A DNA stretch of 64,000 bases from Apostichopus japonicus (GCF_037975245.1 NC_092567.1:1649714-1713713), one strand, 5' to 3'; positions 56,301-60,054 are shown, numbered from the stretch's first letter. The notes: generated from the sequence alone by a model not told the origin. Program-made: numbers and translations.

Positions 56301-59127
56301 AGATCTTTTTTTTTTTTGGTATTTTAGAAATTTTTTAGCAAGTTTTTAGCATGATTTGGAGGAAATATGGATGACATACCCAGTAGGAGGCAGAAATGTT
56401 CTTGTAGGCAACAGATCCTCCACCAGTTTTGTATGAAAATGTTTAGTTGGAGGAAGGTTAACAAGGATTCTCGATGGAGACATTTGCTTCTTTCATTTTC
56501 ATTTCATTTATTTTCCATTTCCTCACAATGTTTATATAATAATATAAACATATAACTAATATCAGAGAGTGAAATGAAGTCATAATATTTAATTGTAAAT
56601 GATGATCATTCACAAAATATGCAGAAGGAGGAGTATTAAGCACTCAGTTTAAGGTTTTTACTAGTACCATTTGTCTTATCAACATTTTTACAGCTCATGA
56701 AAATAGCTTTTGATGAAGAATGTGGACTGGAGAAAATAGAAATGTTCCGTAAGACGGCAGTGAAACTGAGGTACCCTCAATCGGTGTATCAGATGTTTGC
56801 CTTCCATGGAGCAGACGTGTCTCCAGCCCTTACAGCACAGATGAAAAATAAAGAGAAAAGCACAACATTAAGGTACCTTCATATATTCTTTGACTTGAAT
56901 TGCATTTCCCAAACGGTTTACTTCTTTATAGATGATAAGGGTGAATTAGGTGTGATCCCTGGTCATATATTTCAGTTCATTTTTATTTTATTTCTTTTTC
57001 ACATTCTTGCAATTAATATTTACAATAAGCAGAGAGTAAGAAGTAACAGATGATAGGAGACATGATGTAAAGGGAAGTAGAACAATAAACCCTTGTGGGC
57101 TTGACAAAGTGCCCCACTCCCAATAATGAAAGTAATATAAAGAAATATTACATTATATAAAAGCAATATAAACAAACACACACAAATAGAACAATTAACC
57201 CTTTGTGGGCTTGACAAAGTGCCCCACTGCCTGTAATGAATGTAATATAAAGAAATATTACAGTATATAATAGCAATATAAACAAACACACAAATTGAAC
57301 AATTAACCCTTTGTGGGCTTGACAAAGTGCCCCACTGCATGTAATGAATGTAATATAAAGAAATATTACAGTATATAATAGCAATATAAACAAACACACA
57401 CAAATAGAACAATTAACCCTTTGTGGGCTTGACAAAGTGCCCCACTGCCTGTAATGAATGTAATATAAAGAAATATTACAGTATATAATAGCAATATAAA
57501 CAAACACACACAAATAGAACAATTAACCCTTTGTGGGCTTGACAAAGTGCCCCACTGCCTGTAATGAATGTAATATAAAGAAATATTACAGTATATAATA
57601 GCAATATAAACAAACACACACAAATAGAACAATTAACCCTTTGTGGGCTTGACAAAGTGCCCCACTGCCTGTAATGAATGTAATATAAAGAAATATTACA
57701 GTATATAATAGCAATATAAACAAACACACACAAATAGAACAATTAACCCTTTGTGGGCTTGACAAAGTGCCCCACTGCCTGTAATGAATGTAATATAAAG
57801 AAATATTACAGTATATAATAGCAATATAAACAAACACACACAAATAGAACAATTAACCCTTTGTGGGCTTGACAAAGTGCCCCACTGCCTGTAATGAATG
57901 TAATATAAAGAAATATTACAGTATATAATAGCAATATAAACAAACACACACAAATAGAACAATTAACCCTTTGTGGGCTTGACAAAGTGCCCCACTGCCT
58001 GTAATGAATGTAATATAAAGAAATATTACAGTATATAATAGCAATATAAACAAACACACACAAATTGAACAATAAACCCTTGTGGGCTTGACAAAGTGCC
58101 CCACTGCCTGTAATGAATGTAATATAAAGAAATATTACAGTATATCATAGCAATATAAACAAACACACACAAATAGAACAATTAACCCTTTGTGGGCTTG
58201 ACCAAATGCCCCACTCCCTATAATTAAAGTAATATAAAGACATATTACCATATTTAATAGTGCAACAAACACACAATTTGAACAATAAACCCTTGTGGGC
58301 TTGACAAAGTGCCCCACTCCCTATAATTCAAGTAATATAAAGAAATATTACAGTATATAATAGCAATATAAACAAACACACACAAATAGAACAATAAACC
58401 CTTGTGGGCTTGACAAAGTGCCCCACTCCCTATAATTAAAGTAATATAAAGAAATGTTACAGTCTATAATAGCGATATAAACAAATACACACAATTAAAA
58501 CAATAAACCCTTTGTGGGCTTGACAAAGTGCCCCACTCCCTATAATTCTAGTAATAGAAAGAAATATTACAGTATATAATTGTGCAACAAACACACACAA
58601 TTAGAACATGGTATGTAAGTTACTGTGGCTTCTCACTGGCGCATCCAGTAAATAAATGGCTAAATAGGTGCAATCACCAACAAAGACTTTGATAGCCGAG
58701 TTGATAGAGATCTTTTCTTGGGTATTTCTGATCACTGATGTCAGATCGTAAATAGTATATCTGAGTTCTTTATCTAAGTATCTGGCATTTAAAACAATGC
58801 TCATCTGATCACATCCTTGAAAAGACTGTTTATAATAGTCACTGATATTCTTGATTTCTTTTATGTTAACTTTTAGAAAAATTGCAAAGACTTCTAAAAC
58901 ATTCCTAAGGAGTGGCAGGAGGTCACACACAGGGAAGGGTAAATCCACCCCTAGGAAGGAGAAGTATGCTGTTCCCCCATTTAACATTGGTGACCCAGCC
59001 ACAGTGGCCAGATTGCAACATCAGTCATCTAGCAACCGAAACAGTGTGATGTCAACCAGTGTGGACAGTGTGACAGATGTTGATAGTCGGCCCTCTAGTC
59101 TCATGCTGGAAGATGATGAACTATCCA
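14949..59127 (+). CDS. Sbf: SBF1/SBF2 (MTMR5/MTMR13) orthologue, 22 exons seen, both ends missing
   Basis: Exons: 14949-15043, 17812-18057, 20493-20606, 21515-21620, 22606-22738, 25533-25641, 28031-28144, 29789-29980, 32814-32942, 34976-35074, 36787-36924, 46134-46322, 47290-47439, 47701-47769, 49760-49909, 51023-51336, 51802-51959, 53055-53128, 53676-53871, 55796-55938, 56694-56872, 58877-59127. All introns are GT-AG and exon phases match throughout, giving about 1116 codons with no stop. Domain order is uDENN, cDENN, dDENN, SBF2-family helical region, GRAM, then linker, as in vertebrate SBF1/SBF2 (about 1850-1870 residues). Known for the family: catalytically dead myotubularins that bind active MTMR partners and whose DENN module is a Rab exchange factor (Rab28 or Rab21 reported), acting on endosomal membranes. 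Inferred: a single pre-duplication Sbf, not assignable to SBF1 or SBF2. The first coding exon, pseudo-phosphatase and PH domain are not in view. Confidence 0.93.
15044..15600. other. intron w1-w2, no feature recognised
   Basis: Overlapping open frames on both strands at 15169-15531 have no familiar sequence. Confidence 0.5.
15640..16300 (+). repeat. ~50-60 bp minisatellite, about 12 copies
   Basis: The unit contains CTCAACTAGATTACAAGTGC, TTCATGCATACACACCAGTG and GTTCTAGTATATCT, with deletions that change the spacing. Copies at 15900-16110 are nearly identical; the edges are diverged. Confidence 0.95.
16301..17811. other. intron w1-w2, no further feature
   Basis: Unique-looking, with several TACAGTA words near 17405-17575. 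A minus-strand open frame at 17579-17959 runs over exon w2 and is its shadow. Confidence 0.5.
17812..18057 (+). CDS. Sbf: Sbf exon w2: uDENN core
   Basis: 82 codons, phase 0 at both ends, bounded by CTTTCAG and GTAAGT. It starts FCQPGGW and carries [16 protein letters not shown], the strand-helix core of the upstream DENN lobe, then a [15 protein letters not shown] segment that matches the SBF family. The vertebrate genes split this region over more exons. The long open frame on the minus strand here is a shadow. Confidence 0.93.
18180..18360. repeat. C-rich dispersed repeat, second copy
   Basis: Matches 850-1010 in the same order (AGCACTGCGCCCT, ACCGCCC, CTCCTTC, CTACCA), 250 bases ahead of the TIR element at 18603. 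Confidence 0.45.
18603..18969. mobile_element. MITE-like element, second subfamily
   Basis: The left end GTTAAAGGGAGTGAAGACTC and the right end GAGTCTTCAATGCCTTTAT are inverted repeats, and the GGCATTGAAGACTCGCCCC half also matches the left end of the element at 1024. About 366 bp, non-coding. It lies in the intron between w2 and w3, after a C-rich repeat at 18180-18360. Confidence 0.7.
18970..20100. other. intron w2-w3, no feature recognised
   Basis: No tandem structure and no protein match in short open frames. Confidence 0.5.
20115..20335 (+). repeat. ~60-85 bp repeat, 4 copies
   Basis: CTAGCAAGGCAGATG followed by TATTGTGGTCAT-like bases occurs near 20130, 20183, 20252 and 20319, separated by CATTTACACATCACA and TTGAATTTGTTATAC-type bases. 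Confidence 0.85.
20493..20606 (+). CDS. Sbf: Sbf exon w3: end of uDENN
   Basis: 38 codons, phase 0-0, after TCTTTCAG. It encodes [13 protein letters not shown] and [15 protein letters not shown], matching the family segment that links uDENN to cDENN. The donor GTTGGT is weak, and the intron behind it starts almost at once with a long trinucleotide-like repeat, which could affect splicing. Confidence 0.9.
20634..21476 (+). repeat. long degenerate trinucleotide tract (GAT/ATT, then ACTATTACTATTACAACG type)
   Basis: About 840 bases. The first 200 are GATTATTATTAT and GATGAT mixtures; the rest is built on ACTATTACTATTACAACG with ACGACG variants, plus a direct duplication of ~120 bases (20930-21065 and 21070-21205). 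It fills nearly the whole intron w3-w4. Long open frames of Thr/Ile or Asp/Tyr are a by-product of the period of three. Confidence 0.97.
21515..21620 (+). CDS. Sbf: Sbf exon w4: uDENN-cDENN junction
   Basis: Starts after AATCAG, ends at GTAAGA, phase 0 in and 1 out. It encodes [19 protein letters not shown] and VAFLVQCIG; the family has GxGDRQ...PLxDSLPxSR at this place. It lies between the trinucleotide-type repeat tract and a 28 bp minisatellite. Confidence 0.91.
21667..22228 (+). repeat. 28 bp minisatellite, about 20 copies
   Basis: The unit is GTTCACAATGGTGAAGATTG plus CTCTGTGT, with GTGGTGAAG, GTTGGAG and GGTGGAG variants and a few 2-4 bp deletions. Between exons w4 and w5. Confidence 0.97.
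22229..22605. other. intron w4-w5, unique DNA
   Basis: No repeat or gene seen. Ends in the pyrimidine tract of the w5 acceptor. Confidence 0.55.
22606..22738 (+). CDS. Sbf: Sbf exon w5: cDENN, exon whose 3' half is amplified downstream
   Basis: Phase 1 in, phase 2 out, after CCTCTAG. It encodes [15 protein letters not shown] and [16 protein letters not shown], the central DENN hydrophobic helix motif shared by all DENN proteins. The last ~75 bases and the donor are repeated ten more times in the following intron. Only this first copy has the 5' half of the exon and a good acceptor. Reading through the donor gives a stop at once (AGG TAA). Confidence 0.93.
22664..24386 (+). repeat. 158 bp tandem array of half-exon plus donor plus intron, 11 units
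   Basis: The unit is the 3' half of exon w5 (from TTCAACAAGTTACAAC to the splice donor) followed by ~83 bases of intron. Copies of AAGTTACAACAGATTAGCAG start near 22673, 22831, 22989, 23147, 23303, 23458, 23615, 23773, 23929, 24089 and 24247. The coding half is almost unchanged in all copies, while the intron half carries scattered changes: AACAATTATT against AACATTAATT, a deletion in the last unit, and CCTAT to CCTTT in the last copy. Exact repeats early in the array and variants late in it suggest recent expansion rather than a simple assembly stutter. Confidence 0.97.
24387..25532. other. intron w5-w6, unique part
   Basis: Follows the 158 bp array. Poly-C tract near 24560. No gene recognised. 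Confidence 0.55.
25533..25641 (+). CDS. Sbf: Sbf exon w6: cDENN
   Basis: Phase 2 in, phase 0 out, after TTTTACAG, ending at GTGAGT. It encodes [19 protein letters not shown] and GMHSSLKNE, the signature cDENN YVPxLP...LxxPxPFIxG motif. The AG of the previous exon joins T here to make serine. Confidence 0.94.
25642..27600. other. intron w6-w7, unique part
   Basis: A run of about 15 C near 25696 and a small triplicate of GGGAAGCTCTTACT at 26776-26820. No gene recognised. Confidence 0.55.
27640..28046 (+). repeat. two-copy duplication including the w7 acceptor and exon start
   Basis: Copy 1 (27640-27704 plus 27870-27926) and copy 2 (27945-28046) share GATGTAAGCACA/GAATGTAAGCACA, CCATGCCATCTTTGTTCTCT, TTTCATGTTGGTTGGTTTCT, the acceptor GCCTGTAG/GCTTGTAG and the exon start GTTGATGTGATT (ATTGATGTGATT in copy 1). 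Copy 1 then runs into a G-tract and is split by a 165 bp insertion. Confidence 0.88.
27705..27869. mobile_element. 165 bp MITE with 6 bp target duplication
   Basis: The ends CAGGAATGAGC and GCTCATCCCTG are inverted. TCTGTT flanks it on both sides (27699-27704 and 27870-27875). The undisrupted site CCTCTGTTTCATG is still present in the second copy of the duplication at 27991-28003, so it serves as an internal empty-site control. An inner AATTCACGGAA/AATTCCGTGA pair extends the inverted repeat. Confidence 0.85.
28031..28144 (+). CDS. Sbf: Sbf exon w7: end of cDENN
   Basis: 38 codons, phase 0-0, between GCTTGTAG and GTAAGG. It starts [18 protein letters not shown], a highly conserved block (VDLDxGxV in DENN proteins). 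A degraded copy of its acceptor and first 16 bases lies ~120 bases upstream. A 44 bp minisatellite follows the donor. Confidence 0.94.
28186..28876 (+). repeat. 44 bp minisatellite, about 15 copies
   Basis: The unit is GAGATATGGATGATATTAAT plus ATGCTTTTATGAAAGTTACACTGT, with variants (AGATAATATTAAGATG, TTCTATG). It starts within 45 bases of the w7 donor. Confidence 0.97.
28877..29350. other. intron w7-w8, unique part
   Basis: No gene or repeat recognised. Confidence 0.5.
29352..29665 (+). mobile_element. tRNA-derived SINE, full length
   Basis: A-box-like TAGTCAAGTGG at 29360 and B-box-like GGTTCCAGTCC at 29413, spaced as in tRNA-type Pol III promoters. A body with TGTCCTTGGGCAAGGCACT, then a tail with TGTAAAGCGCTTTGAGC and GGCGCTATATAAGAATATG. 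The GCGCTATATAA end is shared with the LINE fragment ending near 51720, suggesting that LINE mobilised it. Confidence 0.82.
29678..29822 (+). repeat. 81 bp tandem duplication spanning the w8 acceptor
   Basis: TTTGATTGATTTATGTTGTT, TTCATTGTAG and the exon start GTATTGAGTCCTGACTTGAA are present at 29678-29742 and again from 29758. The upstream acceptor (AG at 29706-29707) opens a frame that reads [19 protein letters not shown] and stops. The spacing of 81 keeps phase, so only the stop makes it harmful. Confidence 0.93.
29789..29980 (+). CDS. Sbf: Sbf exon w8: dDENN
   Basis: 64 codons, phase 0-0, after CATTGTAG and ending at GTAAAG. It encodes [14 protein letters not shown] and [12 protein letters not shown], the start of the downstream DENN lobe in SBF proteins. 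A second acceptor with the same ~33 exon bases is 81 bases upstream (see the duplication feature); the copy at 29789 is the one that stays open. Confidence 0.94.
29981..31045. other. intron w8-w9, unique part
   Basis: No gene or repeat recognised. Confidence 0.5.
31054..32516. mobile_element. 1.46 kb hAT-like non-autonomous transposon
   Basis: Inverted ends TAGTGTTCGACCGATAAT and ATTATCAGTCAAACACTA, flanked by TTTTAAAG (31046-31053) and TTTTAATG (32517-32524): an 8 bp target duplication with one change that fits the hAT preference nTnnnnAn. The right end has several CCGAT/GATAATC sub-terminal repeats. Small minus-strand frames inside show no transposase motif. Confidence 0.78.
32814..32942 (+). 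CDS. Sbf: Sbf exon w9: dDENN
   Basis: 43 codons, phase 0-0, after a T-rich tract and CACCAG. It encodes [17 protein letters not shown] and [17 protein letters not shown], matching the vertebrate GLVEDDFLxKVLEGMAF block. The donor is GTCCGT, weaker than most in this gene. Confidence 0.93.
32943..34130. other. intron w9-w10, unique part
   Basis: An open frame of 116 codons at 33350-33700 has no familiar sequence and is probably chance. Confidence 0.5.
34140..34440 (+). repeat. ~200 bp-spaced direct duplication
   Basis: AAAGATTGTCAACTTTTGTG and TAGCGGGTATTGGCTTAAGT, then TCAGAATGAGT, occur at 34160-34228 and 34352-34418. The DNA between is unusually GC-rich (CCCGAAGGCGACGGCAGAAC). Confidence 0.8.
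34410..34999 (+). repeat. ~163 bp tandem array spanning the w10 acceptor, 4 units
   Basis: Each unit holds CATTTAGGTACATTA, TTGATGTTTTCATTTCTTTA, CAG and the exon start CTGGTAGCTAATATA. Acceptors end at 34483, 34650, 34812 and 34975. The first three continue as CAAGAGATAATCTTGATGAT and reach TAG; only the last runs on into coding sequence. The first copy has an extra CTGTA in the exon part. Confidence 0.95.
34976..35074 (+). CDS. Sbf: Sbf exon w10: end of dDENN
   Basis: 33 codons, phase 0-0, after TTTACAG and ending at GTGAGT. It encodes [13 protein letters not shown] and VADQLLHN, the helical end of the DENN module. Three extra copies of its acceptor plus the first ~24 exon bases lie within 500 bases upstream. 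Confidence 0.92.
35075..35530. other. intron w10-w11, unique part
   Basis: No gene recognised. Confidence 0.5.
35545..35712 (+). repeat. ~34 bp repeat, 5 copies
   Basis: The unit contains GAGGTATTCTCATCCGTCCA and CTGGGACAT variants. Confidence 0.85.
35713..36786. other. intron w10-w11, T-rich end
   Basis: Long T runs at 36496-36680. An open frame there is rich in Phe and is low complexity. Confidence 0.55.
36787..36924 (+). CDS. Sbf: Sbf exon w11: DENN to SBF2-domain linker
   Basis: 46 codons, phase 0-0, after CTACAG and ending at GTAAGT. It encodes [15 protein letters not shown] and VIDDGMAKA; the family has a RPFPRLD motif at this place. The next certain exon is 9.2 kb away. Confidence 0.9.
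36925..40020. other. first part of 9.2 kb intron w11-w12
   Basis: Triplicate of ATAGTTACCAACCATA at 36949-36998; a T run followed by a G run at 38283-38312; a short duplication with AATGCTGATCATTAACAATG at 38318 and AATGCTAATCATTAACAATA at 38401. No coding signal. Confidence 0.5.
40035..40726 (+). repeat. ~37 bp minisatellite, part 1, about 18 copies
   Basis: The unit is GGGGCATGTGTTCCTATCCA plus TGGTAGACAAGTTA. Highly variable between copies. Confidence 0.95.
40727..41312. mobile_element. ~590 bp insertion splitting the 37 bp minisatellite
   Basis: Sequence unlike the array on both sides. ACAAGG occurs at both borders (target duplication or array unit). Inside are CATGTCGGATGGA (40901), CCATCCGACATG (41088) and a palindrome TCCGTCCGACATG/CATGTCGGACGGA (41254-41287). 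No coding frame. Family not recognised. Confidence 0.6.
41313..41535 (+). repeat. ~37 bp minisatellite, part 2, about 6 copies
   Basis: Same unit as 40035-40726, resuming with ACAAGGTAGGGGCATGTGTT. Confidence 0.94.
41622..41636 (+). CDS. candidate 15 nt Sbf microexon (NLEDL)
   Basis: A pyrimidine-rich tract ends in TAAGCAG, followed by 15 bases and a GTGAGA donor. It would add NLEDL in frame between GMAKA of w11 and LVQSM of w12, both phase 0. Nothing in the family that I can recall requires it, and 15 bases can arise by chance. Confidence 0.3.
41637..42170. other. intron w11-w12, unique part
   Basis: No gene or repeat recognised beyond the microexon candidate just upstream. Confidence 0.5.
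42175..42670 (+). repeat. ~75-80 bp repeat, 6-7 copies
   Basis: The unit contains GACACTCAATTAAAGAGTAA, CATCTTTCAGATGTTACAGT, CCCAATGTTTTCAACTATTT and CTAATTTAGCTTT. Confidence 0.94.
42977..43478. mobile_element. MITE-like element, copy 2 (inverted relative to copy 1)
   Basis: Terminal inverted repeats: CTTAAAGCAGCATTTTG at 42977 and CAAAATGCTGCTTTAAAG at 43461-43478. Both ends contain TTAA, which would fit a TTAA or TA target duplication but is not diagnostic. The interior matches copy 1 at 1060-1628 in the opposite orientation. Non-coding, about 500 bp. Confidence 0.8.
44091..44411. mobile_element. possible ~320 bp MITE
   Basis: Short inverted ends CTAAGGACACC and CAGTGTCCTTG enclose AT-rich non-coding DNA. 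The inverted repeat is short and no other copy is in the window. Confidence 0.35.
44412..46133. other. end of intron w11-w12
   Basis: A 102-codon open frame at 44843-45151 has no family resemblance and no supporting splice context. Otherwise unique DNA. Confidence 0.5.
46134..46322 (+). CDS. Sbf: Sbf exon w12: SBF2-family domain
   Basis: 63 codons, phase 0-0, after CCCGTAG and ending at GTAAGT. It encodes [19 protein letters not shown] and LLDARR; the first is the best signature of the SBF2-family helical region (Pfam PF12335) and is nearly identical in vertebrate SBF1 and SBF2. Confidence 0.95.
46330..46425 (+). repeat. 31 bp triplicate after the w12 donor
   Basis: TCTTCTCAACCCTACCATGC plus TGTATCAGGTC, three copies. 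Confidence 0.93.
46448..46960 (+). repeat. ~113 bp tandem array, about 5 copies
   Basis: The unit contains GATAAATGAGAGATATTTGT, GTAGTCACTTCCCTATCAAA, CCATACTGACTGACTTAGAC and CTGAAGCTGCCTATAGCTGG. The last copy is shortened. Confidence 0.96.
47290..47439 (+). CDS. Sbf: Sbf exon w13: SBF2-family domain
   Basis: 50 codons, phase 0-0, after CTCAACAG and ending at GTAAAC. It encodes [16 protein letters not shown] and [15 protein letters not shown], aligned to the vertebrate LLPAVLRALKGR and HQQFDFVVRMMNCCLQ blocks. Confidence 0.95.
47541..47581. mobile_element. end fragment of the same hAT-like family
   Basis: GATAATCGGCCCGATG and GGATTATCAGTCGACCACTA match the right end of the element at 31054-32516. 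Only ~40 bases remain. Confidence 0.65.
47701..47769 (+). CDS. Sbf: Sbf exon w14: SBF2-family domain, small exon
   Basis: 23 codons, phase 0-0, after TGTGTAG and ending at GTAAGT. It encodes [21 protein letters not shown] followed by CR in its last codons; the family has LLPLVTAFCRKLSPG here, and w15 continues with KLCPG. Confidence 0.93.
47770..49759. other. intron w14-w15, no feature recognised
   Basis: A short inverted repeat TACTTAATAGCTGTTAAGTA is at 47904-47923. No coding signal. Confidence 0.5.
49760..49909 (+). CDS. Sbf: Sbf exon w15: SBF2-family domain
   Basis: 50 codons, phase 0-0, after CCTACAG and ending at GTAAAT. It encodes [15 protein letters not shown] and VWASTQFWE, then IKALYLPE. 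These match KLSPGVTQFAYSCVQ and FWEAMFYGDVQ of the vertebrate proteins. Confidence 0.95.
50140..50520 (+). repeat. ~50-62 bp tandem array, 8 copies
   Basis: The unit contains AACCTTAGTAGTGAGCCCAG, GTTGTCTGAGGCAGTGCAAA and TGTGTTCTCT. Some copies lack GAGGCA, and a pair of units is itself repeated (50146-50275 and 50275-50410). Confidence 0.96.
50530..51022. other. end of intron w15-w16
   Basis: Unique DNA; no gene recognised. Confidence 0.5.
51023..51336 (+). CDS. Sbf: Sbf exon w16: SBF2-family domain end and low-complexity linker
   Basis: The largest exon (314 bases), phase 0 in and 2 out, after TTTCACAG. A Ser/Asn/Thr-rich start ([12 protein letters not shown]) leads to [20 protein letters not shown] and [17 protein letters not shown], matching vertebrate ALDVASEQ...WPxLSREKQ and QAIHYANRM. 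A LINE fragment sits in the intron only ~30 bases past the donor. Confidence 0.94.
51369..51735 (+). pseudogene. 3' end of a non-LTR retrotransposon (L2/CR1/Rex1 type)
   Basis: An open frame of ~95 codons ends in TGA at 51651. It carries [51 protein letters not shown] and [10 protein letters not shown], the well-known C-terminal tail after the reverse transcriptase in L2/CR1/Rex1-like LINEs. The 3' untranslated end has GGCGCTATATAAATTTGC and a TTATTATTATTGTC tail. 5' truncated, no polymerase core. In the short intron w16-w17. Confidence 0.88.
51802..51959 (+). CDS. Sbf: Sbf exon w17: acidic linker and conserved helix
   Basis: Phase 2 in, phase 1 out, after ATTTGCAG and ending at GTAAGT. Acidic stretch [14 protein letters not shown], then [18 protein letters not shown], aligned to vertebrate VRFINRFVDKVCTESGV. 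Confidence 0.94.
51960..52420. other. intron w17-w18, unique part
   Basis: A small repeat TAGACTGCTTGAATT at 52137 and 52202. No gene. Confidence 0.5.
52437..52905 (+). repeat. 28 bp minisatellite, about 17 copies
   Basis: The unit is TTTGTTCACCATGTTCAGTT plus GTATATAC. Variants CACC/CATC and TTCAG/TTTAG alternate in the middle, making a 56 bp double unit. Confidence 0.97.
53055..53128 (+). CDS. Sbf: Sbf exon w18: pre-GRAM helix
   Basis: Phase 1 in, phase 0 out, after GACTGCAG and ending at GTGAGT. It encodes [19 protein letters not shown]; vertebrate SBF has IETLEAVQRESRRLPPIQK. Preceded by a 28 bp minisatellite in the intron. Confidence 0.94.
53129..53675. other. intron w18-w19
   Basis: Holds the hammerhead-like relic at 53434-53480. 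Otherwise unique. Confidence 0.5.
53434..53480 (-). ncRNA. second hammerhead-like Penelope relic, truncated
   Basis: The minus strand has the stem TCCTGCTAGGA, then TCGAAACGTCAGGCCAACTT. The GAAAC-GTC part and the flank are intact and match 12849-12890, but the CUGANGA core is lost (ATTTAAGG in its place). Confidence 0.5.
53676..53871 (+). CDS. Sbf: Sbf exon w19: first half of GRAM domain
   Basis: Phase 0 in, phase 1 out, after TTTGACAG and ending at GTAAAC. It encodes [37 protein letters not shown] and [10 protein letters not shown], the GRAM (PH-like, phosphoinositide-binding) fold that precedes all myotubularin domains. The large minus-strand frame over it is a shadow. Confidence 0.95.
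54075..54880 (+). repeat. higher-order repeat: ~137 bp units of four ~35 bp subunits
   Basis: All subunits share GGTACAGTATAGAATAA. They differ in the next bases (ATGCACAGTATACT, ATCTACAGTGCACT, TGCATGGTACACTG, ATGCAGAGTACAGT) and cycle in a fixed order about 5.5 times, with higher-order units near 54227, 54365, 54502, 54639 and 54782. Confidence 0.95.
55241..55336 (+). CDS. possible alternative 3' exon inside the GRAM region
   Basis: A good acceptor (TGTTTTTGTAG) is followed by 31 open codons in the phase left by w19: [20 protein letters not shown], continuing to NKIAR and TAA. No convincing donor is seen. If used, it would end the protein inside the GRAM domain and drop the pseudo-phosphatase. 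No clear polyadenylation signal is near. Confidence 0.25.
55383..55600 (-). mobile_element. tRNA-derived SINE, second family, copy 1
   Basis: On the minus strand the head reads TGGAGTGTTAGCTCAGTGG: an A-box TAGCTCAGTGG (55582-55592), then a B-box region GAGTTTGAGTC (55539-55549). The body runs to TTAGATCCTCCTGCAAGC at the far end. About 76% or better matched by 60811-61014. Confidence 0.82.
55796..55938 (+). CDS. Sbf: Sbf exon w20: second half of GRAM domain
   Basis: Phase 1 in, phase 0 out, after ATTCTTCAG and ending at GTAATG. It encodes [20 protein letters not shown] and LQLRSETFQ in the open frame; vertebrates have [20 protein letters not shown] and LQLRSCTFQ. Confidence 0.94.
55939..56693. 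other. intron w20-w21
   Basis: A short duplication TTAATTTCTCAAAAACAGTT at 56227 and 56260. No gene. Confidence 0.5.
56694..56872 (+). CDS. Sbf: Sbf exon w21: end of GRAM domain
   Basis: Phase 0 in, phase 2 out, after TTTTTACAG and ending at GTACCT. It encodes [19 protein letters not shown] and [13 protein letters not shown], matching SBF2 AFDEEV...FKKQ and FRYPQSIF. A 110 bp satellite fills most of the next intron. Confidence 0.94.
57078..58605 (-). repeat. 110 bp satellite array, 14 units
   Basis: Each unit has CCCTTTGTGGGCTTGACAAA, GTGCCCCACTGCCTGTAATG, AATATAAAGAAATATTACAG and AATATAAACAAACACACACA. Units 4-9 (57380-58060) are virtually identical; the ends are diverged and shortened. The minus strand has no stop for up to ~130 codons in overlapping frames. 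Strand is given for those frames only; no evidence of coding. Confidence 0.97.
58606..58870 (-). pseudogene. unexplained protein-like open frame on the minus strand
   Basis: Minus-strand frame reading [20 protein letters not shown] and later [13 protein letters not shown], ending in TAG-type stop after the hairpin-free stretch near 58601. Composition looks more like real protein than the chance frames around it (no low complexity, balanced residues). I do not recognise the family. It may be a fragment of a transposon gene next to the satellite. The part over exon w22 is only a shadow. Confidence 0.3.
58877..59127 (+). CDS. Sbf: Sbf exon w22: basic then serine-rich linker before the pseudo-phosphatase
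   Basis: Phase 2 in, phase 1 out, after AACTTTTAG; the donor is GTAAGT. Basic stretch [20 protein letters not shown], then [12 protein letters not shown] and a serine-rich tail ending [15 protein letters not shown]. Vertebrate SBF2 has a similar basic linker followed by DDDVSVSD. The next conserved block (ERACxRDYQRLGLG) was not seen before 64000. Confidence 0.88.
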
Positions 59128-60050
59128 GTAAGTATTCAACTCATCTGCCATCTTTTCTTCTAGCTGGAAAATTTAGCCAAGGCTGATCCCTTTTCAATGA
59201 ATCAGAATTCGCTTTGGAAACCTTTAACTTATTTCAAAGAGCTGATTTGGGATGGTGGGGTTTGTTAGTTCAATGTTAATTCAAGAAAGACTTCACTAGT
59301 CTGCTATCTGAATTGTGCCTCCCACTTGCGAGGTGTGAAGGTTCCTTTCAGAGCTATATGGTCTCAAGTTTCAAGTTTATTAAAAACCAGTATAAATACA
59401 TGAAAGTACATATTTATAAATTGGCTTGTCATTGGTCTAGTCTCTGTCTAGATAACTTACATTCTTATATATTTATCTCAGATAACTAGGAAGGAATAAG
59501 GTGTTGACAGTATGACAATTCTACATAACAAATTACTGTCATTGTCTAAACAGTGTCTGCCTTCCAGAGATTCAGTTTAACAATAAGATAGTTGCACTGC
59601 AGTTTATCTTGTCACTGGTAACATAATTCACATTTAACTTTACTTTGTTGCCTAGGTTATAGTTAAAGCTGTTCTTTTTATATCAACTTGTGTTTGGTCA
59701 TTTTCCTTCTTGACAGAGTTTAGTGTGAGCCTCTGCAATTATTAGTCATATTTTGAGAGGCTCACACTAAACAGCTCAGTGATAAGCTCAGTGATAAGTC
59801 AGCAGAACCTTGTCCATAATGCATGGTCAGAATGAAATTCCTGTTCGAGCCGTGCAAGGCAAGGCTCCTGCAGGTTAATTAGAACTTTTAGGTAATTAAG
59901 ACAATAGCAGTTTGAAGAAACGAATGAAGAGTAAGACTAGTAGCACACATATGTCCATAATGTCAATAATGCCTCTAAATATGAAGTAAATCTTACCTAT
60001 GAGGTTTAAATCCAGGTCTTCATGAGAAACTGTTACTTATAAATTGCTAG
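59128..60050. other. intron after w22
   Basis: Apart from the hairpin at 59718 and a GCTCAGTGATAA double at 59776, nothing recognised. Confidence 0.5.
59718..59772. repeat. 17 bp perfect inverted repeat with 21 bp loop
   Basis: GTTTAGTGTGAGCCTCT (59718-59734) and AGAGGCTCACACTAAAC (59756-59772) are exact inverse copies. Could be a tiny transposon, a hairpin RNA or a chance inverted duplication. Confidence 0.9.
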
Positions 60051-60054
60051 ATCT

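Noticed and set aside
57020-58317. Set of 88-133 codon minus-strand frames
   Set aside because: Translation of the 110 bp satellite; all share one peptide because the unit lacks stops on that strand.
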